From the NCBI RefSeq assembly GCF_052180245.1, contig NZ_CP197474.1, positions 1,488,001 through 1,552,000 of the forward strand: DNA of 64,000 bases. The letters are read 5' to 3'. This document shows, in pieces, positions 51,947-60,367 of this stretch (its first letter is position 1; each line of letters begins with the position of its first letter). Source of the stretch: Parapusillimonas sp013416435. Lineage in GTDB: Bacteria > Pseudomonadota > Gammaproteobacteria > Burkholderiales > Burkholderiaceae_B. The translations under genes and the position numbers were made by a program. The notes below the pieces were generated by a model. That model was not told the origin of the DNA, searched no databases, and saw only the letters and a program-made list of their open reading frames with translations.

Positions 51947-53977
51947 CTAGAAACCCACCGTCAGATGCGCCCAATAGCGACGCCCGTCGTACACGGCCTC
52001 GAAGGCTTCGTCGGTGACGCGCTTGTTGAAGACGTTGTACACGCCGACGCCGAAGTTGACGTTCTTGTTGAGCTTGTAGTTCACGCCCATGTCGACGAAG
52101 GTGAAGGACGGCGTGCCGGTGGCCATCGAGGTGCGGCTCAGGTAGTCCGACGTCTTTCCACGGAAGTTGACGCGCGACCACAGGCCGAGCTTCTCGTTGG
52201 CATCCCAGTCGAAGGTGGCATTGAACATGTGCTTGGGCATCTTGTTCAAGGGGCGGCCTTCGAATTCGCCGCTCTTCTGCTTGGAGTGCGTGTAAGTGTA
52301 GTTGGCCGACAAGCGCATGTCGTCGCGTATGGACCAGGTGGTGGTCGCCTCGATGCCGCGGATGTTCGCACGGTCGACGTTCACTCGGTCACTGATGAAC
52401 TTGTAGCCCTGGTCGCCCGGAAACACATGGCAGGTGGGCAGGCCGTCGGGATCAGTGCACCGGCGCGTCTCGGAAATCTTGTCCTTGAAGTCGGTATTGA
52501 AGAAGGTCAGGCTGCTGGTCCATCCCTGGCGGTCGTCCCATACGATGCCGAATTCCTGGCTGATGCTTTTTTCCGGCTTGAGATTGGGATTGCCCACGAT
52601 GATCGCCGGCACGCCGCCGCCACCGCCCGTGATCTGGCCCCAGTCGGCAACGGCCTGGCGCAGCGAAGGCGCCCTGAAGCCGGTGGATATGCCGCCCTTG
52701 AAGCTGAGGTTTTCGGTGGTGTGCCAGACACCGTACAGGCGGGGTGTCCAATGCGTGCCGTAGTTTTCGTCGCGCGTCATGCGTACGCCGGTCGTGAGAG
52801 CGAAATCTTCGGTGATGGCCCATTCGTCTTCGGCGAACAGGGCCCACTGGTAGCGGTCCAGTTGGCTGACGGTGGGATCGTACTGGTTGCCCTGGTCGTT
52901 CAGGCTTTCCTTCTGGTAATGGAAGCCTCCGCTGACCATGTGATTGCCCAGCGGCAGGTTCCACTGCGTATTGAACTCCGTGTTCTTCAAGTTCATCAGG
53001 CGCGAGGGATTGTCGGTTTCTTCGCGCTGCACATAGGTATTGGAAGTGGCTTTGCCCCAGCGTCCGATATGGGTCAGCGAATAGACGTTCTTGTCGTACT
53101 TGGTGCTGGACGGGCTATTGGGCCTGCCCCGCGCGTCGAGCGCGGCCATCGATTTTCCGGGCGTCGAGACTCTTTCCTGCAGTGTGCGGGAGAATTCGGC
53201 GATCAGGTCGTGATCCTTGTTGGGCGTGAAGGAAAGCTTCACCGTTCCCGAGGTCGCGTCCTGTTTGTTGAAGCCGTTCAGGATTTCGTCTTCCCGGCGT
53301 TGCGCTTTCTGCCCGTAGACCTGCAAGCCCAGCTTGTCGTCGACCAAGGGGCCCGCCAGGTAGAAGTTGCTTTGATAGATGTTCCCCGAATCGGAGTCCT
53401 GTTGAAATGTCGCTTCGTTGCGCAGGCTGCCCGTCCAGGCGTGCGGCACCTTGCGCGTGATGATGTTCACCACGCCGCCCATTGCGTCCGAGCCGTACAG
53501 CGACGACATCGGGCCGCGAATGACTTCGATGCGCTCGATGGCCTGCATCGGCGGCAGCCAGCCTTGCTCGATGCCCGGGCCGTCGCTGTTGGGGCGGGTT
53601 TCGCGCGAATTCTGGCGCCGGCCGTCGATCAGGATCATCGTGTAAGAGGGGGCCATGCCGCGTACGCTGATGTCACTCGAGCTGCCTCCGCCGGTAATGA
53701 CCACGCCAGGCACGTCCTTCAAGGCGTCGGTCACGTCCTTGAAGGCCTTTTTTTCGAGTTCGGCGCGCGGGATCACGGTGATCGAGGCGGGTGCGTCTTC
53801 GACCATCTGCTCGAAGCCGGTGGCCGTCACCACCACGTTGTCCAGCCGCGAGACCGGTGCGCCGGCGTCCTGGCCCATGGCCGTGGAAGAAAACGAAAGC
53901 AGGGAAATGGAACAAAGAGTTTGAACAGCGGCGGCCAAGGGTTTGGGCCGGAAAGCAACAGCAACAGCGGACAACAT
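51947..53977 (-). CDS. TonB-dependent siderophore-type receptor
   Basis: A 676-residue outer-membrane receptor. A signal peptide ends near SSTAMGQ; the TonB-box region is RLDNVVVTATG. The plug is at about residues 50-165 (VPGVVITGGGSSSDISVRGM, EVIRGPMSSLYGSDAMGGVVNIIT). The barrel ends in RRYWAHLTVGF with the terminal Phe. It resembles FepA/BfeA/CirA-type ferric-catecholate receptors, and the Fur-like box supports iron uptake. The ligand is not certain. Confidence 0.9.
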   Translation of the reverse strand: MLSAVAVAFRPKPLAAAVQTLCSISLLSFSSTAMGQDAGAPVSRLDNVVVTATGFEQMVEDAPASITVIPRAELEKKAFKDVTDALKDVPGVVITGGGSSSDISVRGMAPSYTMILIDGRRQNSRETRPNSDGPGIEQGWLPPMQAIERIEVIRGPMSSLYGSDAMGGVVNIITRKVPHAWTGSLRNEATFQQDSDSGNIYQSNFYLAGPLVDDKLGLQVYGQKAQRREDEILNGFNKQDATSGTVKLSFTPNKDHDLIAEFSRTLQERVSTPGKSMAALDARGRPNSPSSTKYDKNVYSLTHIGRWGKATSNTYVQREETDNPSRLMNLKNTEFNTQWNLPLGNHMVSGGFHYQKESLNDQGNQYDPTVSQLDRYQWALFAEDEWAITEDFALTTGVRMTRDENYGTHWTPRLYGVWHTTENLSFKGGISTGFRAPSLRQAVADWGQITGGGGGVPAIIVGNPNLKPEKSISQEFGIVWDDRQGWTSSLTFFNTDFKDKISETRRCTDPDGLPTCHVFPGDQGYKFISDRVNVDRANIRGIEATTTWSIRDDMRLSANYTYTHSKQKSGEFEGRPLNKMPKHMFNATFDWDANEKLGLWSRVNFRGKTSDYLSRTSMATGTPSFTFVDMGVNYKLNKNVNFGVGVYNVFNKRVTDEAFEAVYDGRRYWAHLTVGF

Positions 53978-54009
53978 GCAACCCCTCTCTTTTACTGGGT
54001 ATTATTGAA

Positions 54010-54046
54010 AGTAAGAATTATTCTTATTGTCGGACGCAGTTGTCAA
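54010..54046 (-). promoter_or_regulatory. Iron-regulated promoter with Fur-like box
   Basis: A 15-bp palindrome TAAGAATTATTCTTA (54012-54026) within an AT-rich stretch resembles a Fur box and overlaps the -10 AATAAT (54017-54022, minus strand). A perfect -35 TTGACA is at 54041-54046, 18 bp away. Fur-Fe would block the TonB receptor gene. Confidence 0.72.
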
Positions 54047-54083
54047 CGCACGTGTTGTATATGAGCCTCACATTTGCTTTATT

Positions 54084-55286
54084 TCAAACTTGGGGGGCCT
54101 TGAGCGCGGCGCGTCCGAACAGCCAGGACAGGAAGGCGCAAAAGGTCAGGATGCCGGTCAGGGGCAGCGCGGTGTCCGACTGCCAGGCGCTGACCCCGAG
54201 TCCAGCGGCCGCGCCGCAGAGCATCTGCAGTGTGCCCATCATGGCCGAGGCCACGCCCAGGCGGTGCCCTTGTTCGCGCAGCGCCAGGGCCGCGGCATTG
54301 GGATTGACGAATCCCTGACCCGCCATGAAGCACAACAAAGCGGCCATCAGCCAGGGCGAAGTAAGAATCCCGGCCAGCGTCATGACGAAACCCGCCAGGG
54401 AGACAGCCAGCAGGCCGGCTTGCGCAAACTTGAGCAGGGTCTCCGGTACATGGCGGTTAAGCAGCCGGGCACTGATCTGCGACGTGGCGATCAGGGCGGC
54501 GGCGTTGACGCCGAACAACAAGCCGAAGTACTGCGGATGTACATCGAAGACATTGATGAAGACGCGTGGCGAACCCGAGATGTAGGCGAACATGCCGGCC
54601 GAGCCGAAGCCGCCGGCAAGCGTATAGCACATGAAGCGTTTATGCGCGAGCAAACCGCGATAGTTGCGTCCGATATTGGCGAAGCTCAGTGGTATGGCTT
54701 TTTCGGCCGGAAGCGTTTCGCGCATGCCGATGATGACGCTGATGAACAGCAGTGTGCTGCACAGTGCCATGATGGCGAAGATATGCCGCCAACTGCCAAA
54801 GGCAAGGACTTGCGCGCCCAGAATGGGTGCCAGAATGGGCGTCACGCCCATTACCAGCATCAGGACCGAAAGCGCCTTGGACGCGTCGCGCGTGTCGAAG
54901 TTGTCCCGAATCACCGCGCGCGGTATGACCATGCTGGCCGCTCCGCCGAACGCTTGCGCCACGCGCCACATATTCAGCTGTTCGATGTTGTCGGTCAGAC
55001 TGCATCCGATCGAAGCGACGGTGAATACGACAAGGCCGAGCAGCAGCGGTTTTTTCCTGCCGTAGCGGTCGGCGAACGGGCCATAGAAAACCTGGGCGGC
55101 GGCCAGGCCCAGCAGGTAGCTGGGCAGGGTGCGCTCCACCATGCCCTGGCTGGCGCCCAGGCTTAGAACCATGTCCGGGAACGCGGGCAGGTACATGTCG
55201 ATGGCCAGGGGGCCGAGTGCGGTCAGCAGCCCCATCAGGATGAGCCAGGATGGAATGGTGGTGAGATGACTAGGTGGAGGATGCAT
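54084..55286 (-). CDS. Bcr/CflA-family MFS exporter
   Basis: A 400-residue, 12-helix exporter of the Bcr/CflA group. Signature features are LTALGPLAIDMYLPAFPDM near the start, GPFADRYGRKKPLLLGL (motif A) and the IPRAVIRDNFDTRDASK region. Such proteins export drugs or, in some species, siderophores. It sits just upstream of the TonB receptor, which would fit siderophore export, but that is only suggestive. The ATG at 55286 is chosen; the longer frame has no hydrophobic start. Confidence 0.9.
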   Translation of the reverse strand: MHPPPSHLTTIPSWLILMGLLTALGPLAIDMYLPAFPDMVLSLGASQGMVERTLPSYLLGLAAAQVFYGPFADRYGRKKPLLLGLVVFTVASIGCSLTDNIEQLNMWRVAQAFGGAASMVIPRAVIRDNFDTRDASKALSVLMLVMGVTPILAPILGAQVLAFGSWRHIFAIMALCSTLLFISVIIGMRETLPAEKAIPLSFANIGRNYRGLLAHKRFMCYTLAGGFGSAGMFAYISGSPRVFINVFDVHPQYFGLLFGVNAAALIATSQISARLLNRHVPETLLKFAQAGLLAVSLAGFVMTLAGILTSPWLMAALLCFMAGQGFVNPNAAALALREQGHRLGVASAMMGTLQMLCGAAAGLGVSAWQSDTALPLTGILTFCAFLSWLFGRAALKAPQV

Positions 55287-55415
55287 GCAGCGGGGAGCGG
55301 GGCCGGCGGCGCGCCATGGCTTGCCGAATTGATGTTTATGCGGTATTTGTGATGATCTTAGCACGCTCGAATACGGTATCTTTATTGTTCTTCATTTCAA
55401 TATAGGGAGTCGGCA

Positions 55416-56669
55416 TTGAGTTCTGTCTTATCCGTTGTTGAAACCAAGTTGGCGTCTTTGCCTTTGCCTGTGCAGTTGGTCATGCCCGATGGGCAGACCG
55501 TAGGCGAGCCGGACGCCGCCGTCCGGCTGGTGATCAAGGATCGCTCCACATTGGCCCATCTGGCGGCCGGACACGTGGGCGGGCTGGGCGAAGACTATGT
55601 CGAAGGCAAGTTCGATGTGGAAGGCTCCATGCGTGACCTGATGCGCCTGGCCGCGGCGATCCTGCCCGGTTCCCCGATCGATGCCGCTCGGATCGGGCGG
55701 CTGACCGAACTGATACGCCGGCTGGTATCCGTATGGCGGCACTCCATCGAGCGGGACGCGCGCCAGATTCAGTTCCACTACGATCTGTCCGACGATTTCT
55801 ACGCCTTGTGGCTGGACCCTCGCCGCGTTTATTCCTGCGCTTATTTCCGCCGCCCCGACATGACGGTCGCCGAAGCACAGGAAGCCAAGCTGGATCACAT
55901 CTGCCGCAAGCTGGACCTCAAGGCGGGCGAACGCTTCCTGGATGTGGGCGCCGGCTGGGGCGGCCTGCTGTTGTGGGCGGCCGAGAACTACGGCGTCGAT
56001 GCAACCGGCATCACGCTGTCGCGCAACCAGCATGCTCACGTCAACCGGCTCATCCAAGAGAAAGGGCTTCAGAATCGCGTGCGCATGGAACTCCTGGACT
56101 ATCGCAAGCTCGATGAAACCGCTCCGTACGACAAGATCGCTTCAGTGGGCATGTTCGAGCATGTCGGCAGAGCCCAGCTCGAGGCCTATTTTTCGAAATT
56201 GCGCCGCTTGCTGCGTCCGGGCGGGCTCATCCTGAACCACGGAATCACGGCGGGTGGTGTCGACAACGCGGAACTGGGCGCGGGAATGGGCGAATTCATC
56301 GAGAAATACATCTTCCCCGGCGGTGAACTCACGCATATCAGCCACGTGCTCGAACACATGGCGGAAGGCGGCCTCGAAGACCTCGACATCGAGAACTTGC
56401 GCCCTCACTATGCCCGCACCCTATGGGCATGGAGCGACGCCCTGGAAGCCCGGCTGCCCGAAGCGCGCCAGACATTGCAGGGCGAACAGGGCGAACGCTC
56501 GCTGCGCGCCTACCGTATGTACCTGGCCGGCTGCGCCATGGGTTTCGAGCATGGCTGGATCGCCCTGCACCAAGTGCTGGCGCAGCCTAGGCCCGGCGGT
56601 AGAAGCGACGAACTCGATTTTCCGGAAAGGCAGGCCTACCCCTGGCGCCGCGACTATATTTATAAGTAG
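55416..56669 (+). CDS. cfa: Cyclopropane-fatty-acyl-phospholipid synthase
   Basis: A 417-residue SAM-dependent enzyme that adds a methylene bridge to unsaturated acyl chains in membrane lipids. Motifs are FHYDLSDDFYALWLDPRRVYSCAYF, the SAM site FLDVGAGWGGLLLWAAENYG, and FEHVGRAQLEAYFSKL. It seems to start at TTG (55416) with AGGGA upstream, as no ATG gives the full N-terminus. The TAG stop overlaps a repeat unit by one base. Confidence 0.92.
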   Translation: MSSVLSVVETKLASLPLPVQLVMPDGQTVGEPDAAVRLVIKDRSTLAHLAAGHVGGLGEDYVEGKFDVEGSMRDLMRLAAAILPGSPIDAARIGRLTELIRRLVSVWRHSIERDARQIQFHYDLSDDFYALWLDPRRVYSCAYFRRPDMTVAEAQEAKLDHICRKLDLKAGERFLDVGAGWGGLLLWAAENYGVDATGITLSRNQHAHVNRLIQEKGLQNRVRMELLDYRKLDETAPYDKIASVGMFEHVGRAQLEAYFSKLRRLLRPGGLILNHGITAGGVDNAELGAGMGEFIEKYIFPGGELTHISHVLEHMAEGGLEDLDIENLRPHYARTLWAWSDALEARLPEARQTLQGEQGERSLRAYRMYLAGCAMGFEHGWIALHQVLAQPRPGGRSDELDFPERQAYPWRRDYIYK

Positions 56670-56765
56670 GGGTCAGACCCCATTCGGGCAGGGGGTCAGA
56701 CCCTATTCGGGGTCTGACCCCTTGTTTATGCCGCCGGGGTCAGACCCCGCATGGGGTCTGACCCC
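56669..56765. repeat. Double-palindrome cluster J after cfa
   Basis: A half unit lies at 56669-56688, with full units at 56692-56721 (centre ATTC) and 56736-56765 (GCAT). Spacing of 23 and 44 bp and the spacer TTGTTTATGCCGCC are shared with cluster K at 60289. Confidence 0.9.
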
Positions 56766-56803
56766 TGAGACCCCAGGGTTTACATTTTCTCGTATCTGCA
56801 CGT

Positions 56804-56847
56804 AAAATGCCGCAAACTTTACGTTTTGGCCGTTTCGGCATTTTTAT
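56804..56847 (+). terminator. Possible terminator of cfa
   Basis: Arms AAAATGCCG (56804-56812) and CGGCATTTT (56836-56844) with a 23-base loop are followed by TTATTC. A shorter ACGTAAA/TTTACGT pair lies within. The long loop lowers confidence. The rest of the 351-bp gap 56670-57020 holds the repeats and the proX leader; I see no gene. Confidence 0.4.
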
Positions 56848-57020
56848 TCAATCTGGCGTATGGCGGGTCTTTTTCAAGGCTCCATAAGCTGTCAACGAGT
56901 ACCCCGTACTCATCACGCTAGTGTCGGTATGTATCGGCGGTAAACCGTCTTCCGCACACCCCCTTAGCCATGGCGTATCACGCGGTTTTCGATGCGTCCA
57001 CGTAACTTAAGGAGGCAATC

Positions 57021-58082
57021 TTGTCTTTAACCACAACCCCTTCACTTCGCGCGTCCGTATTCGGCGCTGCGTCCTTCAAGCGGCTCGCCCTGGCCTTGGC
57101 CGCGGCGGCGGCCTTCACCGGCCTGCCCGGTATCGCTTCCACGGCGCAGGCCGCCTCGAATCTGCAATGTGAAATCGACCGTCCGGTCCGGTTTGGCGGC
57201 ATGAACTGGGAATCCAATCTCGTGCTGGTCGAAGTCGAACGCTTCATCGCCGAAAAGGGCTACGGCTGCAAGTCGGAGGTGCTGCCGGTCGAAACCCTGC
57301 CCGCCCTTGCGGCGCTCGAACGCGGCGATCTCGACGTCAACACTGAAATCTGGCTCAACAGCGTCGCCGAGCCCTGGGCCAAGGCCGAGGCGACAGGCAA
57401 GGTGAAGCGCATCGGCGACATCTATATGGGGGGCGAGGCCTGGTTCATCCCGCGCTATACCGCTGAGCGCCTGCCCGAACTCAAGAGCGCCGCCGATCTT
57501 CCCAAGTTCAAGGACGCGTTCAAGGATCCGGAAGAGCCTTCGAAAGGCCGCTTTTATGGCTGCCCGGCGGGCTGGGGCTGCGAGGTGGTCAGCGGCAATC
57601 TTTTCAACGCCCTGGGGCTGGACGACACGTTCACGTTGTTTTCACCCGGAACCGGCGCCACCCAGAAAGCCGCGTTGACCGCCGCCTACCAGCGCAAGGA
57701 AAACGTGGTGTTCTATTACTGGTTCCCCACGCCCCTGGTCGGTTCGATGGACTTGGTCAAGCTGGACTTGCCCGCCTATGACCAGAAGAAGCACGCTTGC
57801 CTGACCGATCCCAATTGCTCGAATCCCGAGCCCAGCGCCTATCCAGAAAATCCCGTGTTTACCGCAGTCAGCACGCAATTCACCCAGGATGCGCCCAAGC
57901 TCACCGGCTTCCTGGCGAAGGTGGCCGTGCCATTGCCCGTCATGGACCAGGCCATGGCCTACATGGAAGAGAACGAGGCCGAGCCGGCCGACGTGGCCCA
58001 ATGGTTCTTGAAGAATCAGGCCGAGACCTGGACGTCCTGGCTGCCGGCGGACGTCGCCGAGCGCGTAAAGGCTGCTCTTTAG
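57021..58082 (+). CDS. proX: Glycine betaine/proline ABC transporter substrate-binding protein
   Basis: A 353-residue periplasmic protein of the OpuAC/ProX family. The signal peptide (LALALAAAAAFTGLPGIAS, cleaved after AQA) precedes PVRFGGMNWESNLVLVEVERFIAEKG. ERGDLDVNTEIWLNSV and the Trp-rich GCPAGWGCEVVSGNL and YYWFPTPLVGSMDL regions include aromatic residues used for quaternary amines. It starts at TTG (57021) behind a near-perfect AAGGAGG ribosome site. The order proX-proW-proV is the reverse of E. coli. Confidence 0.92.
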   Translation: MSLTTTPSLRASVFGAASFKRLALALAAAAAFTGLPGIASTAQAASNLQCEIDRPVRFGGMNWESNLVLVEVERFIAEKGYGCKSEVLPVETLPALAALERGDLDVNTEIWLNSVAEPWAKAEATGKVKRIGDIYMGGEAWFIPRYTAERLPELKSAADLPKFKDAFKDPEEPSKGRFYGCPAGWGCEVVSGNLFNALGLDDTFTLFSPGTGATQKAALTAAYQRKENVVFYYWFPTPLVGSMDLVKLDLPAYDQKKHACLTDPNCSNPEPSAYPENPVFTAVSTQFTQDAPKLTGFLAKVAVPLPVMDQAMAYMEENEAEPADVAQWFLKNQAETWTSWLPADVAERVKAAL

Positions 58083-58114
58083 CATTCGTGGAAAGTTTCT
58101 TCCATTGTGGAAGA

Positions 58115-58169
58115 CGGCCTCTGCACGAGGCCGCCGCTTTCCCTGGATGGCGGACGATCGGTCCGCCAT
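58115..58169 (+). other. Two hairpins between proX and proW
   Basis: Stem CGGCCTC/GAGGCCG (58115-58121, 58127-58133) and stem ATGGCGGAC/GTCCGCCAT (58147-58155, 58161-58169), each with a 5-base loop and no U-run. They may protect the proX mRNA so that more binding protein than permease is made. Confidence 0.6.
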
Positions 58170-58196
58170 TGCAACGAGTTCTACGGAGTATTCTTT

Positions 58197-59054
58197 ATGT
58201 TTCCAGAGTTCATAGCGCCACGAGCGCTGCGCGCGCCCATCGATGAGTTTGTCGGGGGTATTGTCGCCGACTATTCGGATCTTCTGCGCGCCCTGACTCA
58301 GCCTCTGCTGGATGTTCTGGTCTGGATGGACCAGTTGCTCAGGCAGTCCCCTTGGTGGCTTGTCGTGTCCGCAGTGGTTCTGCTGGCCTGGCTTGCCAGC
58401 CGCCGCATCGGCTTTTCAGCCCTCATCGGCGTTTTGCTGTGCTCCATCGGCTTCATCGGCTTATGGGACGCCGCCATGCAGACTTTGTCCCTCATGATCG
58501 TGGCGGTGGCCATTTCCGTCGCGATAGGCATACCGATGGGAATCTTGATGGCCAGCTTCAAATGGCTGCGCTCCATCATGCTGCCCGTGCTCGACGTCAT
58601 GCAGACGATGCCCAGCTTCGTCTACTTGATCCCCGTGGTCATGCTGTTCAATCTGGGCAAGGTGGCCGCCATCATCGCCACCATCATTTATGCGGTACCG
58701 CCGGTCATACGCCTGACGGACCTGGGCATAAGGCTGGTCGACAGCGAAGTGCTGGAGGCCTCGCGCGCCTTTGGCGCCAACCGCGTCAAGCAATTGTTCG
58801 GCGTGCAACTGCCGCTGGCCATGCCGAACATCATGGCCGGTATCAACCAGACCACCATGATGGCGCTGGCCATGGTGGTCATCGCATCCATGATAGGGGT
58901 CAGGGGCCTGGGCTACGAGGTCCTGCAGGGCATCAACCGGCTGCAGGTGGGCCGCGGCGTGCTGGCCGGACTGGGCATCGTCATCATTGCCATCATTTTC
59001 GACCGGATCACCCAGGAGTTCGGCCGTCGCCAACAAACGAGGAGCGCGGGATGA
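58197..59054 (+). CDS. proW: Glycine betaine/proline ABC transporter permease
   Basis: A 285-residue permease with about six helices and the conserved EAA region EVLEASRAFGANRVKQLFGV. PVLDVMQTMPSFVYLIPVVMLF and GINQTTMMALAMVVIASMIG are typical of ProW/OpuAB. The ATG at 58197 has GGAG upstream. Its TGA overlaps the proV ATG. Confidence 0.93.
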   Translation: MFPEFIAPRALRAPIDEFVGGIVADYSDLLRALTQPLLDVLVWMDQLLRQSPWWLVVSAVVLLAWLASRRIGFSALIGVLLCSIGFIGLWDAAMQTLSLMIVAVAISVAIGIPMGILMASFKWLRSIMLPVLDVMQTMPSFVYLIPVVMLFNLGKVAAIIATIIYAVPPVIRLTDLGIRLVDSEVLEASRAFGANRVKQLFGVQLPLAMPNIMAGINQTTMMALAMVVIASMIGVRGLGYEVLQGINRLQVGRGVLAGLGIVIIAIIFDRITQEFGRRQQTRSAG

Positions 59055-60286
59055 GCAAAATAGAAGTCAAGAACGTCTACAAGATATTCGGTTCGCGGCC
59101 GGACCGCTGGCTGGAGGCGGCGCGGCAAGGCATGGGCAAGGACGAACTGCTTGCGGCGAGCGGCCACGTCCTGGGCCTTAGCGACATCAGCCTGAGCATC
59201 GAAGAAGGCAGCATATACGTGATCATGGGGCTGTCGGGTTCGGGCAAGTCGACGCTCATTCGCCATTTCAATCGCTTGATCGAACCCAGCGCGGGAAGCA
59301 TTCTGGTCGACGGCGTGGATGTCATGAGCTTTGGCAGGTCCGAGCTCGAGCAGTTCCGGCAAAAGAAGATGAGCATGGTTTTCCAGCGCTTTGGCCTCTT
59401 TCCGCATCGAACGGTGATCGAGAACGCGGCCTATGGCCTGAGGGTGCAGGGACTGGGCCGTCACGAGCGCCGTCAGCGCGCCCAGCACTGGCTCGAGCAG
59501 GTAGGCCTGTCGGGCTTCGAGGACCGATACCCCCATGAGCTGTCCGGCGGCATGCAGCAGCGCGTCGGCCTTGCCCGAGCCCTGGCCACCGATGCCGAAA
59601 TCCTGCTCATGGATGAAGCTTTCTCGGCGCTGGATCCCCTGATACGCCGCGAGATGCAGGACCAGCTGCTGACGCTGCAGGCGAAGCTGAACAAGACCAT
59701 TGTCTTCATCACGCACGATCTGGACGAGGCCCTGCGCCTGGGCAACAGGATCGCCATCTTGAAGGACGGCCTGCTGGTTCAGGAAGGAACGCCGGAAGAC
59801 ATCCTGCTGGCTCCGGCCAATGACTACGTGCAGTCCTTCCTGCAGGATGTGAACCGCAGCAAGGTCCTGAATGCGACCCACGCCTGCAATACGCCGTCCC
59901 TGACACTGACGATGCGCAGCCGCCCGGCCCACGCGGTCGAACGCATGGCGGGGATGGCGTACGACTACACGCCGGTTCTGGACGGCAAGCGCCTCGCGGG
60001 CATACTCACCCGCAAAGCGGCCGAGCAGGCCTTGCGCGACGGCGCCCGGGACATCGCCATCTATGCCGAAGGCGTAGCCTCCGTGCCGGCCGACGCCGGG
60101 CTGGACGAAGTCCTGGGCCGGATGTTGCGAAGCACGGAGCCTCTTGCCGTGACGGGCGAGGACAACGAGTTCCTTGGCATGCTGTCGCGCCGCAAGGTGG
60201 TGGAGCTCGTCACCCCCGCGATCGAAGGCCGCGAAGAGGGGGCCGGCGCCGAGGAAAGCGAGTCCGCGAGCCTGGATGCCGCCTAG
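59051..60286 (+). CDS. proV: Glycine betaine/proline ABC transporter ATPase
   Basis: A 411-residue ATPase of the ProV/OpuAA type. Walker A is at GLSGSGKST (residues 60-68), the signature at ELSGGMQQRV and Walker B at ILLMDEAFSALDP, with the typical N-terminal GMGKDELLAASGHVLGL helix. The C-terminal third is a degenerate CBS pair that may sense osmotic state. A repeat cluster starts 2 bp after the stop. Confidence 0.94.
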   Translation: MSKIEVKNVYKIFGSRPDRWLEAARQGMGKDELLAASGHVLGLSDISLSIEEGSIYVIMGLSGSGKSTLIRHFNRLIEPSAGSILVDGVDVMSFGRSELEQFRQKKMSMVFQRFGLFPHRTVIENAAYGLRVQGLGRHERRQRAQHWLEQVGLSGFEDRYPHELSGGMQQRVGLARALATDAEILLMDEAFSALDPLIRREMQDQLLTLQAKLNKTIVFITHDLDEALRLGNRIAILKDGLLVQEGTPEDILLAPANDYVQSFLQDVNRSKVLNATHACNTPSLTLTMRSRPAHAVERMAGMAYDYTPVLDGKRLAGILTRKAAEQALRDGARDIAIYAEGVASVPADAGLDEVLGRMLRSTEPLAVTGEDNEFLGMLSRRKVVELVTPAIEGREEGAGAEESESASLDAA

Positions 60287-60288
60287 GA

Positions 60289-60367
60289 GGGGTCAGACCC
60301 CGTACGGGTGGGGGTCAGACCCCATTCGGGGTCTGACCCCTTGTTTATGCCGCCGGGGTCTGACCCC
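60289..60367. repeat. Double-palindrome cluster K between convergent proV and MATE genes
   Basis: A half unit lies at 60289-60308, a full unit at 60311-60340 (centre ATTC) and a half unit at 60355-60367. The layout and the spacer TTGTTTATGCCGCC match cluster J. The last half unit and the spacer encode the C-terminal end and stop codon of the MATE gene. Confidence 0.9.

Noticed and set aside
2902..60367. The double palindromes as ordinary rho-independent terminators
   Set aside because: No unit is followed by a U-run, and at gltA and acnB a separate proper terminator lies beyond them.
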